A stretch of 64,000 nucleotides of DNA from Chryseobacterium sp. Marseille-Q5410 (GCA_946892665.1 CAMPOT010000001.1:248001-312000), one strand, 5' to 3'. Counted from the first letter of the stretch, positions 16,487 through 25,389 are shown. A program made the numbers and translations. The notes: a model not told the origin generated them from the sequence alone.

Positions 16487-17674
16487 ATGAAAATAGTAGT
16501 AGGTTTATCCGGCGGTGTAGATTCTAGTGTAGCAGCATATTTGTTACAAAAACAAGGGCATGAAGTGGTAGCACTTTTCATGCGAAACTGGAACGATGCT
16601 TCCGTTACTTTGGAAGATGAATGTCCTTGGATTGAGGACAGCAATGATGCGCTGATGGTTGCCCAAAAGTTGGGAATCCCGTATCAGGTAATCGATATGA
16701 GCGAACTTTACAAAGAAAAGATCGTGGATTATATGTTTGCTGAATACGAAAAAGGAAGAACCCCAAACCCCGATGTTCTCTGCAATCGCGAGGTGAAATT
16801 CGATGTTTTTATGAAAACCGCATTGTCTTTGGGAGCCGATAAAGTGGCGACCGGACATTACGCTCGTGTAGAATCTACTTTTGATGAAAACGCGAAAGAA
16901 ATTTTCCATCTTCTAGCCGGAAAAGACAATAATAAAGACCAATCTTACTTCCTCTGTCAGCTCAGTCAAGATCAGTTGTCCAAAGCATTATTTCCCATCG
17001 GAGAACTCACCAAACCGGAAGTTCGAGAAATCGCTAAAGAAATCGGATTGGTAACTGCCGACAAAAAAGATTCACAAGGCTTATGTTTTATCGGGAAAGT
17101 AAGTTTACCGACTTTTCTTCAGCAACAGCTAAAACCAAAAGAAGGCGAAATTGTCGAAATTTTTGATGATTTCGAAGCTTTTCAAACAGAAGCACCAGCA
17201 TTTTCATCAAAATTAGAAGAATTAGAATTTCTTTCCGAAAAAATAAAATACAAAAAATCCGACGGTAAAGTGATTGGAAAACACCAAGGTGCACACTATT
17301 TCACCATTGGGCAAAGTAAAGGTTTAGGAATTGGCGGTCACAAAGAATCGTGTTTCATCATTTCGCGGGACATGGAAACCAACACCATTTTCGTAGGCGA
17401 AGGAAAAAACTTCCCAGGACTTTTCCGTACTGCATTGAAAATTGAACCTTCTGAAATTCACTGGGTTCGCGAAGATTTGCGCTTAAAAAATGGAGAATCC
17501 ATGAACGTTCAAGCAAGAATTCGTTACCGTCAAGCTTTGGAAAGCGCTACTTTGTACCAGTTTGCAGAAGGATTGTTTATAGAATTTGAAAATCCACAAT
17601 CGGCGATTGCAGAGGGGCAATTTGCAGCTTGGTATCTAGACGAGGAATTGATCGGAAGTGGCGTGATTTCGTAA
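16487..17674 (+). CDS. mnmA: tRNA-specific 2-thiouridylase MnmA
   Basis: Installs sulfur at U34 of tRNA-Lys, -Glu and -Gln. The protein is 395 aa. The PP-loop is [15 protein letters not shown] at 4-18. The catalytic Cys99 lies in [12 protein letters not shown] and the second active-site Cys200 in SQGLCFIGK. Compared with the usual family there is an extra segment of about 35 residues (roughly 218-255, rich in Glu/Phe) before [19 protein letters not shown] believe this is shared by flavobacterial MnmA. mnmG, the enzyme for the other U34 modification (mnm5/cmnm5), is also in this window at 36327. The stop is one base away from the convergent LytTR gene, with no terminator between them. Confidence 0.96.
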   Translation: MKIVVGLSGGVDSSVAAYLLQKQGHEVVALFMRNWNDASVTLEDECPWIEDSNDALMVAQKLGIPYQVIDMSELYKEKIVDYMFAEYEKGRTPNPDVLCNREVKFDVFMKTALSLGADKVATGHYARVESTFDENAKEIFHLLAGKDNNKDQSYFLCQLSQDQLSKALFPIGELTKPEVREIAKEIGLVTADKKDSQGLCFIGKVSLPTFLQQQLKPKEGEIVEIFDDFEAFQTEAPAFSSKLEELEFLSEKIKYKKSDGKVIGKHQGAHYFTIGQSKGLGIGGHKESCFIISRDMETNTIFVGEGKNFPGLFRTALKIEPSEIHWVREDLRLKNGESMNVQARIRYRQALESATLYQFAEGLFIEFENPQSAIAEGQFAAWYLDEELIGSGVIS

Positions 17675-17675
17675 A

Positions 17676-18425
17676 CTATTTGCTCAACCAATCTTTAAAA
17701 TCCTTTACTCTATCGCGGCTCACGGAAATTTCTTCCGCAGGTTGAAACTCCATTTCAACTTTGTAATAGGGAGAAGTGTGGATGTTTTTGATGTAATTTG
17801 AGTTGATGATAAACTGGCGATTTACCCGGAAGAAACATTTGCTGTCGAGAACTTCCTGCAATTCTTCCAGCGTGAAATCGGTAGGAAAAACCCGTTCTTT
17901 GGTTTGTAGATAGACAATTTTGTTCTCGCTGTAAAAACAGGAAACCTCATCGGTTTGTACAATTTTGAGATTGTAACCTATTTTAACCAAAATTCTGGAC
18001 AACTTCTGTTTCTCTTCTTTAATTAAAGATTTGATTTCGTGAACATTACGAGCACCGTCATCAGGCAAGAAACTCTTGAATTTATTGATCGCTTTTTGCA
18101 AATCTTCTTGCATAATCGGTTTCAAAAGGTAATCGATGGAATTGAGTTTAAACGCCTTTAAGGTGTATTGATCAAAAGCTGTGGTATAAATCATGAAACT
18201 TTTGGTCTGAATTTTTTCAAAAATATCAAAAGACAAACCATCGCCCAACACGATATCAGAAAATATCAAATCCGGATGTGGGTTTTCCGAAAACCACTTT
18301 GTCCCTTCTTCCACAGAATTAATTGTTGCAACCAATTCTAAATCAGAAAATAAACTTAATAATCGTTCTAACTTTCTGGCGGCTGGCTTTTCATCTTCGA
18401 TGATAATGGTTTTAATCATTTTCAA
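17676..18425 (-). CDS. LytTR-family response regulator
   Basis: A 249-aa two-component regulator. The receiver domain (1-120) has the acidic pocket IIIEDEKPAARKLE, the phospho-acceptor Asp in DLIFSDIVLGDG, and YLLKPI with the conserved Lys. The LytTR DNA-binding domain (about 145-249) shows FFRVNRQFIINSNYIKNI and ISVSRDRVKDFKDWL. It is the last gene of an operon with the 2TM-fused histidine kinase (18758-20074) and the small 2TM protein (18459-18755). The order kinase, 2TM, regulator strongly implies a cognate pair. Targets are unknown. Confidence 0.93.
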   Translation of the reverse strand: MKMIKTIIIEDEKPAARKLERLLSLFSDLELVATINSVEEGTKWFSENPHPDLIFSDIVLGDGLSFDIFEKIQTKSFMIYTTAFDQYTLKAFKLNSIDYLLKPIMQEDLQKAINKFKSFLPDDGARNVHEIKSLIKEEKQKLSRILVKIGYNLKIVQTDEVSCFYSENKIVYLQTKERVFPTDFTLEELQEVLDSKCFFRVNRQFIINSNYIKNIHTSPYYKVEMEFQPAEEISVSRDRVKDFKDWLSK

Positions 18426-18458
18426 AACTTATTAACTTGATATTTAAATATTTAAAGA

Positions 18459-18755
18459 TTATTTATGCAAATCTTTTTCCATCAGCTCTCTGATCTTGTT
18501 CTGTTCCCAATCTTTTCCCAGGAAAAGTCCTGGAAGAAAAATGCTGGATGAATGACCCAAAAGTCCTATTCCCCAGAAAATCGCGGTCCAATAAACATCA
18601 ATATCATAAAAAGAATGGCCTTGCTGAATATTTCTTGCGATGAGAAACAAATTCACCAGTACATAGACGATCGCATGAATGTAAAACCCTTTGAGTTTTT
18701 TTACCCTTTTCTGAGCTTCTAAATATCTGATATCGTTTTCATTAATGTTTTCCAT
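18459..18755 (-). CDS. 2TM-domain membrane protein
   Basis: A 98-aa protein with two membrane helices: HAIVYVLVNLFLIARNI and the Trp/Gly-rich second helix VYWTAIFWGIGLLGHSSS. A basic KRVKKLKGFY precedes the first helix and a WEQNKIRELMEK amphipathic tail follows the second. These match the 2TM domain found in Bacteroidota, often next to LytTR systems. It lies 2 bp after the stop of the kinase gene and 33 bp before the regulator. It is clearly homologous to the C-terminal 94 residues of that kinase (shared RVKxLKGFY, WGIGLxxH and EEKQIRKILEK-type tail), so it arose by duplication of one unit. It may sense membrane state or bridge the kinase; this is not established. Confidence 0.9.
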   Translation of the reverse strand: MENINENDIRYLEAQKRVKKLKGFYIHAIVYVLVNLFLIARNIQQGHSFYDIDVYWTAIFWGIGLLGHSSSIFLPGLFLGKDWEQNKIRELMEKDLHK

Positions 18756-18757
18756 GG

Positions 18758-20074
18758 TTATTTTTTTAAGTTTTCTTTTTCTAATATTTTACGAATTTGT
18801 TTCTCTTCCCAGTTCCTTCCGATTCCGAAGACCTGCAAAGCATGCGATACTAAACCGATTCCCCAACCCAACATAGGCCACCAAAACCAATAGTAACTCG
18901 CTGAGGTGTAAAGGTTTACAAAAATTAAAAAAGGAATAACAAGACAATAGGAAATCAGATTTCCGTAAAAGCCTTTTAGTTCTTTTACGCGTTTTGATGC
19001 TCTGTCGTACGCGATGGATTCGTGAGAAGGTTGTGTTGTCATAGCAGTAATTTTTTGTGTTAATATTGGTATTTTCACACGGAAAAAATCATCTGATTTT
19101 TCGATGAAAACATTTTGTTTGGTAAGTAACGAATATCGCTGAACAATGTTGGAAAGACCGATTCCCGCGCTTTCTTTGACCTGTTCTCTCGCCATTAAAT
19201 TATTTTCAATTAGCAGATATCCTTCTTCCGAATAGATTCTGATATTAAGCGGTTTTTGTGAAGTGGCGAAGTTGTGTTTAATGCAGTTTTCCAAAAGCAA
19301 TTGTAAGGAAAGTGGTACTACAAAAGATTTTTTCTCTTTTTCATCTACCTGAAATTCGAAATTCACGCTGTCCTCGAATCGGGTTTTCAGAAGGTTGCAA
19401 TAAGTTTTTGCAAAATCTAGCTCCTCCTCTACCGTTACCAATTCCTTGTCCTTCTGCTCCAAAACATATCGGTAAATCTTCGACATTGATGCGGTGAAGC
19501 GTTGCGCCTGATCGGGATTTTCATCAATTAATGCACTTAAAACATTTAAAGAATTGAAAAGAAAATGAGGATCGAGCTGATTTTTCAGGCTTTCAAATTG
19601 TGCATTGGCCGATTTGGCAATGAGTTTCTGTTCTACAACCTCCTTTCTTGTGGATTTTTTCCATTCTTCCATGAAATTTTTAGCATGAAAAATCGCCGAA
19701 ATCAGCAATGCAACATTAATGGTAAACCAATTGTTTAAACCCATATTTCCGGAGAAAAATCCTGAAAAATCCTGTTTCTGAAAGATGATAAAGTTTACAT
19801 AATTGCAGAAAAAAACCAGAACCACATTCACCAATACAGTGGCAATAATTCCAAAAATTACGCGCTCTTTAGTTTCATTTACCCAAGAAAATTTTTTAGA
19901 AAGTGTATCATTAACCAAACCATTCCCTAAAGAAAGTACGAAAGTGTATAGTCCTGCAATAATGATATTGAGCAATAACATCTGCGGCGTTTTCTCTGTG
20001 CTAAAAAACACAAAGATGAAAATCCCTATAAAAAAAGAGATCCAGGAAATCGTGATGATGCTTTTTCTAATCAT
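18758..20074 (-). CDS. LytS-type sensor histidine kinase fused to a C-terminal 2TM domain
   Basis: 438 aa. The N-terminal half has four predicted membrane helices (about 6-25, 32-52, 72-98, 115-131), a short linker, then the His_kinase domain with LKNQLDPHFLFNSLN (phospho-acceptor His170) and an ATPase region containing ENCIKHNF (N box) and SAGIGLSNIVQRY (G box). The kinase portion should end around KIPILTQKITA at 344. It continues in frame into MTTQPSHESIAYDRASKRVKELKGFY, a complete 2TM domain (345-438). The internal Met345 (ATG at 19042 on minus) would be a normal start for a separate protein, so both a fusion and a free 2TM product are possible. A TACTTTTG box lies 16 nt upstream of the kinase start. 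Confidence 0.92.
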   Translation of the reverse strand: MIRKSIITISWISFFIGIFIFVFFSTEKTPQMLLLNIIIAGLYTFVLSLGNGLVNDTLSKKFSWVNETKERVIFGIIATVLVNVVLVFFCNYVNFIIFQKQDFSGFFSGNMGLNNWFTINVALLISAIFHAKNFMEEWKKSTRKEVVEQKLIAKSANAQFESLKNQLDPHFLFNSLNVLSALIDENPDQAQRFTASMSKIYRYVLEQKDKELVTVEEELDFAKTYCNLLKTRFEDSVNFEFQVDEKEKKSFVVPLSLQLLLENCIKHNFATSQKPLNIRIYSEEGYLLIENNLMAREQVKESAGIGLSNIVQRYSLLTKQNVFIEKSDDFFRVKIPILTQKITAMTTQPSHESIAYDRASKRVKELKGFYGNLISYCLVIPFLIFVNLYTSASYYWFWWPMLGWGIGLVSHALQVFGIGRNWEEKQIRKILEKENLKK

Positions 20075-20090
20075 GATTGAAATTCTTGTA

Positions 20091-20098
20091 CAAAAGTA
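20091..20098 (-). promoter_or_regulatory. -7 promoter box for the kinase-2TM-regulator operon
   Basis: TACTTTTG on the minus strand, 16 nt before the kinase start; a perfect TAnnTTTG match. Confidence 0.6.
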
Positions 20099-20168
20099 TC
20101 CGAATCTGAAGATAATTAAAAGTTTTTCTTACCGAATGTCTAATATCTTTCTCTGAAAGGTAAAAAAT

Positions 20169-20194
20169 AAAGCCACCGGAAATCCGATGGCTTT
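20169..20194 (-). terminator. Rho-independent terminator after prc
   Basis: A stem AAAGCCA.CGG/CCG.TGGCTTT with one internal mismatch and loop AAAT, with T-rich sequence following on the minus strand. It insulates the two-component operon from prc. Confidence 0.8.
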
Positions 20195-20215
20195 GTGAGG
20201 GGTATTATTTGTTGT

Positions 20216-22336
20216 TTACTTAATTTCACCAATTACCGTAACCGCTTCCTGAAGATAGAGATCACGTTTCAGGTTTTTCACCCAGTTCTCGGACTTTTTA
20301 GCGAATGCTTCATCCTTTTTTTCTCTGATGACCTCATCAGGATTTAAAGTGAATTTAAGCCCATTATTAAACTTATCTAAGGCTTTGAATTTTTCAATTT
20401 GAGCTTTTCGGGTTTTCATCACTTCATTGAATTTGCTTTGATTCAAAGAAATGCTTTCCTCTTTATCTAAATTTTCTTTCCACTGAGCAGATTCCTGCAC
20501 CAATTGATAGGTTTTGTTGTTGAGCAATCGGGTTTCGCTTCCTTTTTGCAATGCAGCAACTGAGAAATAATTTACGGGTTGATAAGCAACTGCAGGAATT
20601 TTGTCCCAAGCCAAAGCATGATCGTCGTAACGTTCGCCAATTTCGGCATAAGTGAAGAAATCTTTCATTTTAATGTCGGATTCAATCCCTTTTCTTTGTG
20701 TAGATTCTCCGGTGATTCTATAAAATTTCTGAATCGTCAGTTTCAAAGAACCGAAATCGTCATTGGTATTTAAAAATCTGTTAAGATCAACAAACGTTTG
20801 CACGGTACCTTTCCCGAAAGATTGTGGCGAACCGATGACTACTGCCCTTCCGTAATCTTGCATTGCACCTGCCAAAATCTCAGATGCAGATGCGGAAAGT
20901 TCATTTTGCATAATCACCAACTGACCTGTCCACAGCGGTGCGTTGGTTTTATTTTTTAAGGTTTGAATTTTGCCGTTTCCATCTTTCACCTGAACATAAG
21001 GACCAGCATTCATAAACAATCCCATAATGTCTCCCACCTCGGTTAAACTTCCACCACCATTGTTTCTAAGATCCAGGATTATTCCCTCAACGTTTTGAGC
21101 TTTCAGTTTTATCAATTCATTTTTAATGTCATCAGAAGCATTTCTACCTTTTGAATCTTCAAAATCGGCATTAAAGCTTGGTAAATTGATGAATCCGTAT
21201 TTTTTACCATCCGCAGAATTTACGATGATGCTTCGGGCAAAAGTATCTTCGATGGCTACTTCTTCACGAATCATGGTAACCTCCTTGATGGTTTTATCTT
21301 TTTTCTCAACAGTTAAGGTAACTTTCGTCCCCTTCTCGCCCCGAATCAAACGCACTGCTTCATCGGAAAGCATTCCAACAACATTTACAGGATCTGCATC
21401 GGGTTTGGAGCGAACTTTCAATATTTTATCGCCTTCAGATAACTGTTTTGATTTCCATGCAGGCGCTCCAATTGTAAGTGCTCCCAAGTAAAGGTATCCT
21501 TTTTTCTCCTGAATAATTGCGCCAATTCCGATTACTTTTCCAGTAAACTGAGTGTCGAAATCTTCTTTGTTTTTCGGGGAATAATAGTTGGTATGTGGAT
21601 CGAAAACTTCGGTATATGCGTTCATATACACGGTAAACCAATCCATTTTGTTTCTCTTTTTGAATCTTCTAAAAGTATCGGTAACCAAATCTTTCACCTC
21701 AGCGGTTGCTTTAATTCTTTTCTGTTCCGGAGTGAGGATTTCTAGTTTGATGGTATCTTTCAACTGAAATTTCTGTACAGAATCTTTTTTCTCTTTCTGA
21801 ATTTCTTCCTTGGCAGTAAGGGATTCCATTTCTTGAAGGATATTGTATTTGATGTATTTTTTCCATTCTTCGGAAAGTTCCTTTGCGTTGGCAGGATATT
21901 TCTTTAGTTTAGGCTCCAATATCAGTGTTTCATCCTCATCAAGATTGATGGGTTTGCTGAGGATATCTTGGGTAATTTTATCGATTTCATCTACTCTCTG
22001 GTAAAGCCGATCCACAGTTAATTTATAGAAGGTAAGATCACCCTGGTTCAGGTAATCGTCTAATTTCGTTCGGTGTTTGCTGAATTCGTTCATATCCGAC
22101 TGCAGGAAATACCTTTTGGAAGCATCCACAGATTCGAAAAAATGCTTATAAACTTCCTCCGAATAAGCATCATTAATAGGTTTTGGCGAATAATGCAGAT
22201 AGCTGAGTGTATTTTTCACACTCACCATAATGGTCGACATTTTTTCGTCATCATTTTTAGGAGAATTAAAGCAGAACACCAAGCTCGTAAGCGGGATGAA
22301 AAGCAATAAAGTATTGAGTTTTAATTTTTTGAACAT
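20216..22336 (-). CDS. prc: Carboxy-terminal (tail-specific) processing peptidase, S41A family
   Basis: A 706-aa periplasmic protease. The N-terminus is hydrophobic (FKKLKLNTLLLFIPLTSLVFCF; a lipobox is doubtful). Next comes a helical N-domain, a PDZ domain (about 240-330: GKVIGIGAIIQEKKGYLYLG, GAPAWKSKQLSEGDKILKV) and the S41 core. EGIILDLRNNGGGSLTE marks the core fold. SASASEILAGAMQDYGRAV and SFGKGTVQ carry the catalytic Ser/Lys dyad, Ser483 and Lys509 when aligned by motif with E. coli Prc. A Lys-rich helical C-domain follows. Prc trims or degrades misfolded envelope proteins and lipoprotein C-termini. It is monocistronic; a TGTAACAAAAC stretch lies 51 nt upstream of the start. Confidence 0.93.
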   Translation of the reverse strand: MFKKLKLNTLLLFIPLTSLVFCFNSPKNDDEKMSTIMVSVKNTLSYLHYSPKPINDAYSEEVYKHFFESVDASKRYFLQSDMNEFSKHRTKLDDYLNQGDLTFYKLTVDRLYQRVDEIDKITQDILSKPINLDEDETLILEPKLKKYPANAKELSEEWKKYIKYNILQEMESLTAKEEIQKEKKDSVQKFQLKDTIKLEILTPEQKRIKATAEVKDLVTDTFRRFKKRNKMDWFTVYMNAYTEVFDPHTNYYSPKNKEDFDTQFTGKVIGIGAIIQEKKGYLYLGALTIGAPAWKSKQLSEGDKILKVRSKPDADPVNVVGMLSDEAVRLIRGEKGTKVTLTVEKKDKTIKEVTMIREEVAIEDTFARSIIVNSADGKKYGFINLPSFNADFEDSKGRNASDDIKNELIKLKAQNVEGIILDLRNNGGGSLTEVGDIMGLFMNAGPYVQVKDGNGKIQTLKNKTNAPLWTGQLVIMQNELSASASEILAGAMQDYGRAVVIGSPQSFGKGTVQTFVDLNRFLNTNDDFGSLKLTIQKFYRITGESTQRKGIESDIKMKDFFTYAEIGERYDDHALAWDKIPAVAYQPVNYFSVAALQKGSETRLLNNKTYQLVQESAQWKENLDKEESISLNQSKFNEVMKTRKAQIEKFKALDKFNNGLKFTLNPDEVIREKKDEAFAKKSENWVKNLKRDLYLQEAVTVIGEIK

Positions 22337-22425
22337 AAAATTGATATAAATAACGTAATTTGTTTAGGTTTTTCCGGTTTTGTTACAGGATTTTACAAAG
22401 TATCAAAATTAATACCTTATTATTA

Positions 22426-22454
22426 TTTGTACACTATTTTTTTGAGTAAATTTG
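22426..22454 (+). promoter_or_regulatory. Full -33/-7 promoter for surE
   Basis: TTTG (22426-22429), 17-nt spacer, TAAATTTG (22447-22454): the same layout as the ricT promoter. It overlaps an in-frame TTG at 22452, so the real surE start is the ATG at 22473. Confidence 0.8.
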
Positions 22455-22472
22455 TTGAAACCCTATAATTAT

Positions 22473-23237
22473 ATGCAAAGACCGTTGATATTAGTGACCA
22501 ATGATGATGGAATCACCGCGCCGGGAATCCGAAACCTGGTAGAATTTATGAATGAAATTGGCGATGTAGTGGTAGTAGCACCGAACTCCCCACAAAGCGG
22601 AAAAGGCCACGCGATTACCATCAATTCTACCCTAACCTTCGAAGAAATTAATCTGGAAGGTCCGCAAAAAGATTATTCGCTGAGCGGAACTCCTGTTGAT
22701 TGTGTGAAATTTGCCCTCGATAAAATCCTTACCAGAAAACCCGATCTTGTAGTTTCGGGAATTAACCATGGAGCCAATTCTTCCATCAATGTTATTTATT
22801 CCGGAACGATGAGTGCCGCTGTGGAAGCAGGTGTAGAAGGTCTTCAAGCCATTGGTTTCTCACTTTTAGATTTCTCCTGGGACGCCAATTTCAGGGAAGC
22901 GAAAAGCCATATTCAGGATATTGTGAGAAAAGTATTGGCCAATCAAATTCCGAAAGGAGTCGTTTTGAATGTGAATATCCCTAAACTAAAATCTTCTGAG
23001 ATTAAAGGAATCCGGGTTTGCAAACAAGCCTACGCAAAATGGGAGGAAAGCTTTGATGAACGCATCAACCCGCACGGCAAAAAATACTACTGGCTTACCG
23101 GTTATTTCAACAATATGGACACCAGCGAAAATGCAGATGAAGTAGCATTATCAGAAGGATATATCTCTATTGTTCCGGTAAAATTTGATTTAACTGCTTA
23201 TGAATACCTCGATCAATTAAAAGAGATTATGGAGTAA
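22473..23237 (+). CDS. surE: 5'/3'-nucleotidase SurE
   Basis: A 254-aa metal-dependent nucleotidase acting on nucleoside 5'- and 3'-monophosphates and short polyphosphate. The N-terminus MQRPLILVTNDDGITAPGI carries the metal-binding Asp pair. VVAPNSPQSGKGHAIT has the catalytic-site Ser/Asn. SGTPVDCVKFAL and VSGINHGANSSINVIYSGTM complete the SurE signature. The start at 22473 is set by the promoter box that ends at 22454 and by the family's usual N-terminus. Divergent from prc. Many bacteria pair surE with pcm or rpoS-linked genes; here it stands alone and is followed by a terminator and a 440-bp gap. Confidence 0.95.
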   Translation: MQRPLILVTNDDGITAPGIRNLVEFMNEIGDVVVVAPNSPQSGKGHAITINSTLTFEEINLEGPQKDYSLSGTPVDCVKFALDKILTRKPDLVVSGINHGANSSINVIYSGTMSAAVEAGVEGLQAIGFSLLDFSWDANFREAKSHIQDIVRKVLANQIPKGVVLNVNIPKLKSSEIKGIRVCKQAYAKWEESFDERINPHGKKYYWLTGYFNNMDTSENADEVALSEGYISIVPVKFDLTAYEYLDQLKEIME

Positions 23238-23295
23238 GCGACCCCCGTTTTTCAGAACAAGAAAAAGCGTTAAAAAAACTTTTTATAAATATCAT

Positions 23296-23336
23296 AAATC
23301 TCCTTCTTTAAATACAAAAGACAGGAGATTTTTTTA
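23296..23336 (+). terminator. Rho-independent terminator after surE
   Basis: A 9-bp perfect stem AAATCTCCT/AGGAGATTT with an 18-nt loop, then a T-run. Confidence 0.75.
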
Positions 23337-23459
23337 TGTAAAACATTCATTTATCATTACGCTATCCATCACAATTCCCAAATTTCTTTTAATGAACTTG
23401 GTATGAAATATAATGTTTGTTTAATAAAAAACCGTTATAGCAACATTATTTCTCTCATG

Positions 23460-23503
23460 TTTTATTGGACTTTTATTGGAGTTATAATGGACTTATATTG
23501 GCG
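23460..23503. repeat. Four tandem 11-bp units upstream of guaC
   Basis: Four consecutive 11-mers: TTTTATTGGAC, TTTTATTGGAG, TTATAATGGAC, TTATATTGGCG. All share TTWTAWTGGMS. The period of about one helical turn places the GG dinucleotides on the same DNA face. The last unit ends 176 nt before guaC. Confidence 0.7.
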
Positions 23504-23679
23504 TTGTGTACGTGGAAAATAGAAAGAGAATGAGAGGAAAACAAGTAAATCAACTTCCATTTTTCAAAGAAACGATTAGAAATTATCTTTAATAATGAGT
23601 ACTTTTTTCTTCACTGCTCTTCTAATATCTTCAAAAACACAATTATTTCCCTTAAATTCGTTTTTTAAAAATAAGCACG

Positions 23680-24723
23680 ATGCGAATAGAAAACGAAATA
23701 AAACTGGGTTTTAAGGACGTGATGATCCGCCCTAAAAGGTCAACTCTAAAAAGTAGATCACAAGTAAGCTTGGCAAGAAATTTCACCTTCGTAAACTCCA
23801 AGAAAAAATGGACCGGCGTACCCATAATCGCTGCGAATATGGACACGGTGGGAACTTTTGAAATGGCAGAAGCACTTGCCAAAGATCAAATAATGACTGC
23901 GGTTCACAAACACTACAGCCCGCAAGAATGGACAGAATTTCTCGTTAATCAGCCCGATTCTATTTACGAATACATTGCCTTAAGTACCGGAACCGGAAAA
24001 GCAGATGAAGAGAAAATAAAACAAATCATCGATCAACATCCTAAAATTCAATTCCTCTGTATTGACGTTGCCAACGGATATTCCGAACATTTCGTGGAGT
24101 TTGTAAAAAATGCAAGAAAAAACTTTCCAGCCCAAACCATTATTGCCGGAAATGTAGTAACTGGCGAAATGGTGGAAGAACTGATATTGGCCGGTGCGGA
24201 CATCATAAAAGTAGGAATTGGTCCCGGATCCGTTTGTACCACAAGAATAAAAACCGGAGTTGGATATCCGCAACTTTCTGCAATTATTGAATGCGCCGAT
24301 GCTGCTCACGGATTGGGCGGACATATTATTTCCGATGGCGGATGCAAAATTCCTGGAGATGTAGCGAAAGCTTTTGGTGGCGGTGCTGATTTCGTGATGC
24401 TCGGTGGAATGTTTGCCGGACACGACGAAAGTGGTGGCGAAATCATCGAAGAAAATGGAAAGAAATTCAGACTTTTCTACGGAATGAGCTCGCAAACAGC
24501 GATGGATAAACATGCCGGTGGTGTCGCCGAATACCGCGCATCCGAAGGGAAAACTGTGAAAGTTCCTTACAAAGGTCCGGTTGCCGAAACCGTGAAAGAT
24601 ATTTTAGGTGGTGTCCGCTCCACCTGTACTTATGTGGGTGCGGGTGAACTGAGAGAACTCTCGAAACGAACCACTTTTATCCGGGTTCAGGAGCAACATA
24701 ACGAAGTGTTTGGAAATTCATAA
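23680..24723 (+). CDS. guaC: GMP reductase
   Basis: Converts GMP to IMP with NADPH, a purine salvage step. The protein is 347 aa, exactly the length of E. coli GuaC. The N-terminus [20 protein letters not shown] is nearly the enterobacterial sequence. Catalytic Cys186 sits in [19 protein letters not shown], the GMPR signature of the IMPDH/GMPR TIM barrel, and there is no CBS-domain insert, which separates it from IMP dehydrogenase. The C-terminal [18 protein letters not shown] is also typical. The next gene begins 9 bp after the stop and is probably co-transcribed. Confidence 0.95.
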   Translation: MRIENEIKLGFKDVMIRPKRSTLKSRSQVSLARNFTFVNSKKKWTGVPIIAANMDTVGTFEMAEALAKDQIMTAVHKHYSPQEWTEFLVNQPDSIYEYIALSTGTGKADEEKIKQIIDQHPKIQFLCIDVANGYSEHFVEFVKNARKNFPAQTIIAGNVVTGEMVEELILAGADIIKVGIGPGSVCTTRIKTGVGYPQLSAIIECADAAHGLGGHIISDGGCKIPGDVAKAFGGGADFVMLGGMFAGHDESGGEIIEENGKKFRLFYGMSSQTAMDKHAGGVAEYRASEGKTVKVPYKGPVAETVKDILGGVRSTCTYVGAGELRELSKRTTFIRVQEQHNEVFGNS

Positions 24724-24732
24724 ATCTTTAAG

Positions 24733-25389
24733 ATGAAAAAATACGCCATTATTCTTTTCTTATGCATTGGAATTTTGAGTTTTTCACAAGATAAAACCCA
24801 GACAGACCGCATGATTGAAGAAATTCAATTCATTAAGCAGAATGAAAATGACATGAAGATCGTTTGGTGGATTCCCACCGAATATTGGGAAGTTGCATTA
24901 CAGGAAAGCCCTAGCGTTACTCACCAACAATTGGAATATTTAAAGGAACTTTTAAATGATTACACGATTATCGCAGCGGGCGATTACACCTTAGATTCAA
25001 AAAGTGGAGTTTTTAATTTCAGCATCAATGATTCGAGCAAAAAGGTAATTTTTTATGGCCTTCAAAATCAGAAAGTAGCACCTTTGAGAGAATCAGAAAT
25101 TGATGATAAAGTGCTCATTATCGTAAACCAAACCTTGAAACCGCTCTTTGCACAAATCCTCGGAAAAATGGGATCCGGCGTTAATTTTTTCATCTATAAT
25201 AATTTAGAAAATGGAAAAAGAATCATCGATCCAACCCTGCCGGGAAGTTTCAAAATGGACTTGAATGGAGAAATATTTCAATGGAAATTGCCTTTAGTTT
25301 CTTTAATGAAAGAAAAAACCTGTCCTGTCGATCAACAAAAGATGAGCGGAAACTGGATATTTTGTCCATTTCACGGAAATAAATTGTAA
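24733..25389 (+). CDS. Exported protein of unknown function with C-terminal Cys pair
   Basis: A 218-aa protein with signal peptide MKKYAIILFLCIGILSFSQ. The mature part has no family I recognise. It contains IVWWIPTEYWEVALQ, a helix-rich segment about ELLNDYTIIAAGDYTL, and VNFFIYNNLENGKRIIDP. The last 25 residues hold two Cys (KTCPVDQQKMSGNWIFCPFHG), spaced like half of a zinc ribbon plus a His, so metal binding or a disulfide is possible. It follows guaC by 9 bp and precedes the GNAT gene by 29 bp in the same direction, suggesting one transcript, but no shared pathway is obvious. Confidence 0.8.
   Translation: MKKYAIILFLCIGILSFSQDKTQTDRMIEEIQFIKQNENDMKIVWWIPTEYWEVALQESPSVTHQQLEYLKELLNDYTIIAAGDYTLDSKSGVFNFSINDSSKKVIFYGLQNQKVAPLRESEIDDKVLIIVNQTLKPLFAQILGKMGSGVNFFIYNNLENGKRIIDPTLPGSFKMDLNGEIFQWKLPLVSLMKEKTCPVDQQKMSGNWIFCPFHGNKL

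Larger units (their letters stand above)
23238..23679. other. Intergenic region with terminator and 11-bp tandem repeat
   Basis: Over 440 bases without a credible gene. It contains the surE terminator at its left and a four-unit 11-bp tandem repeat at 23460-23503. No consensus TAnnTTTG box was found directly before guaC. Confidence 0.75.

Noticed and set aside
23980-24513. Antisense open frame of 177 codons within guaC
   Set aside because: It lies entirely opposite a strongly conserved enzyme, has no promoter box and its sequence shows no family pattern; such frames arise from codon bias.
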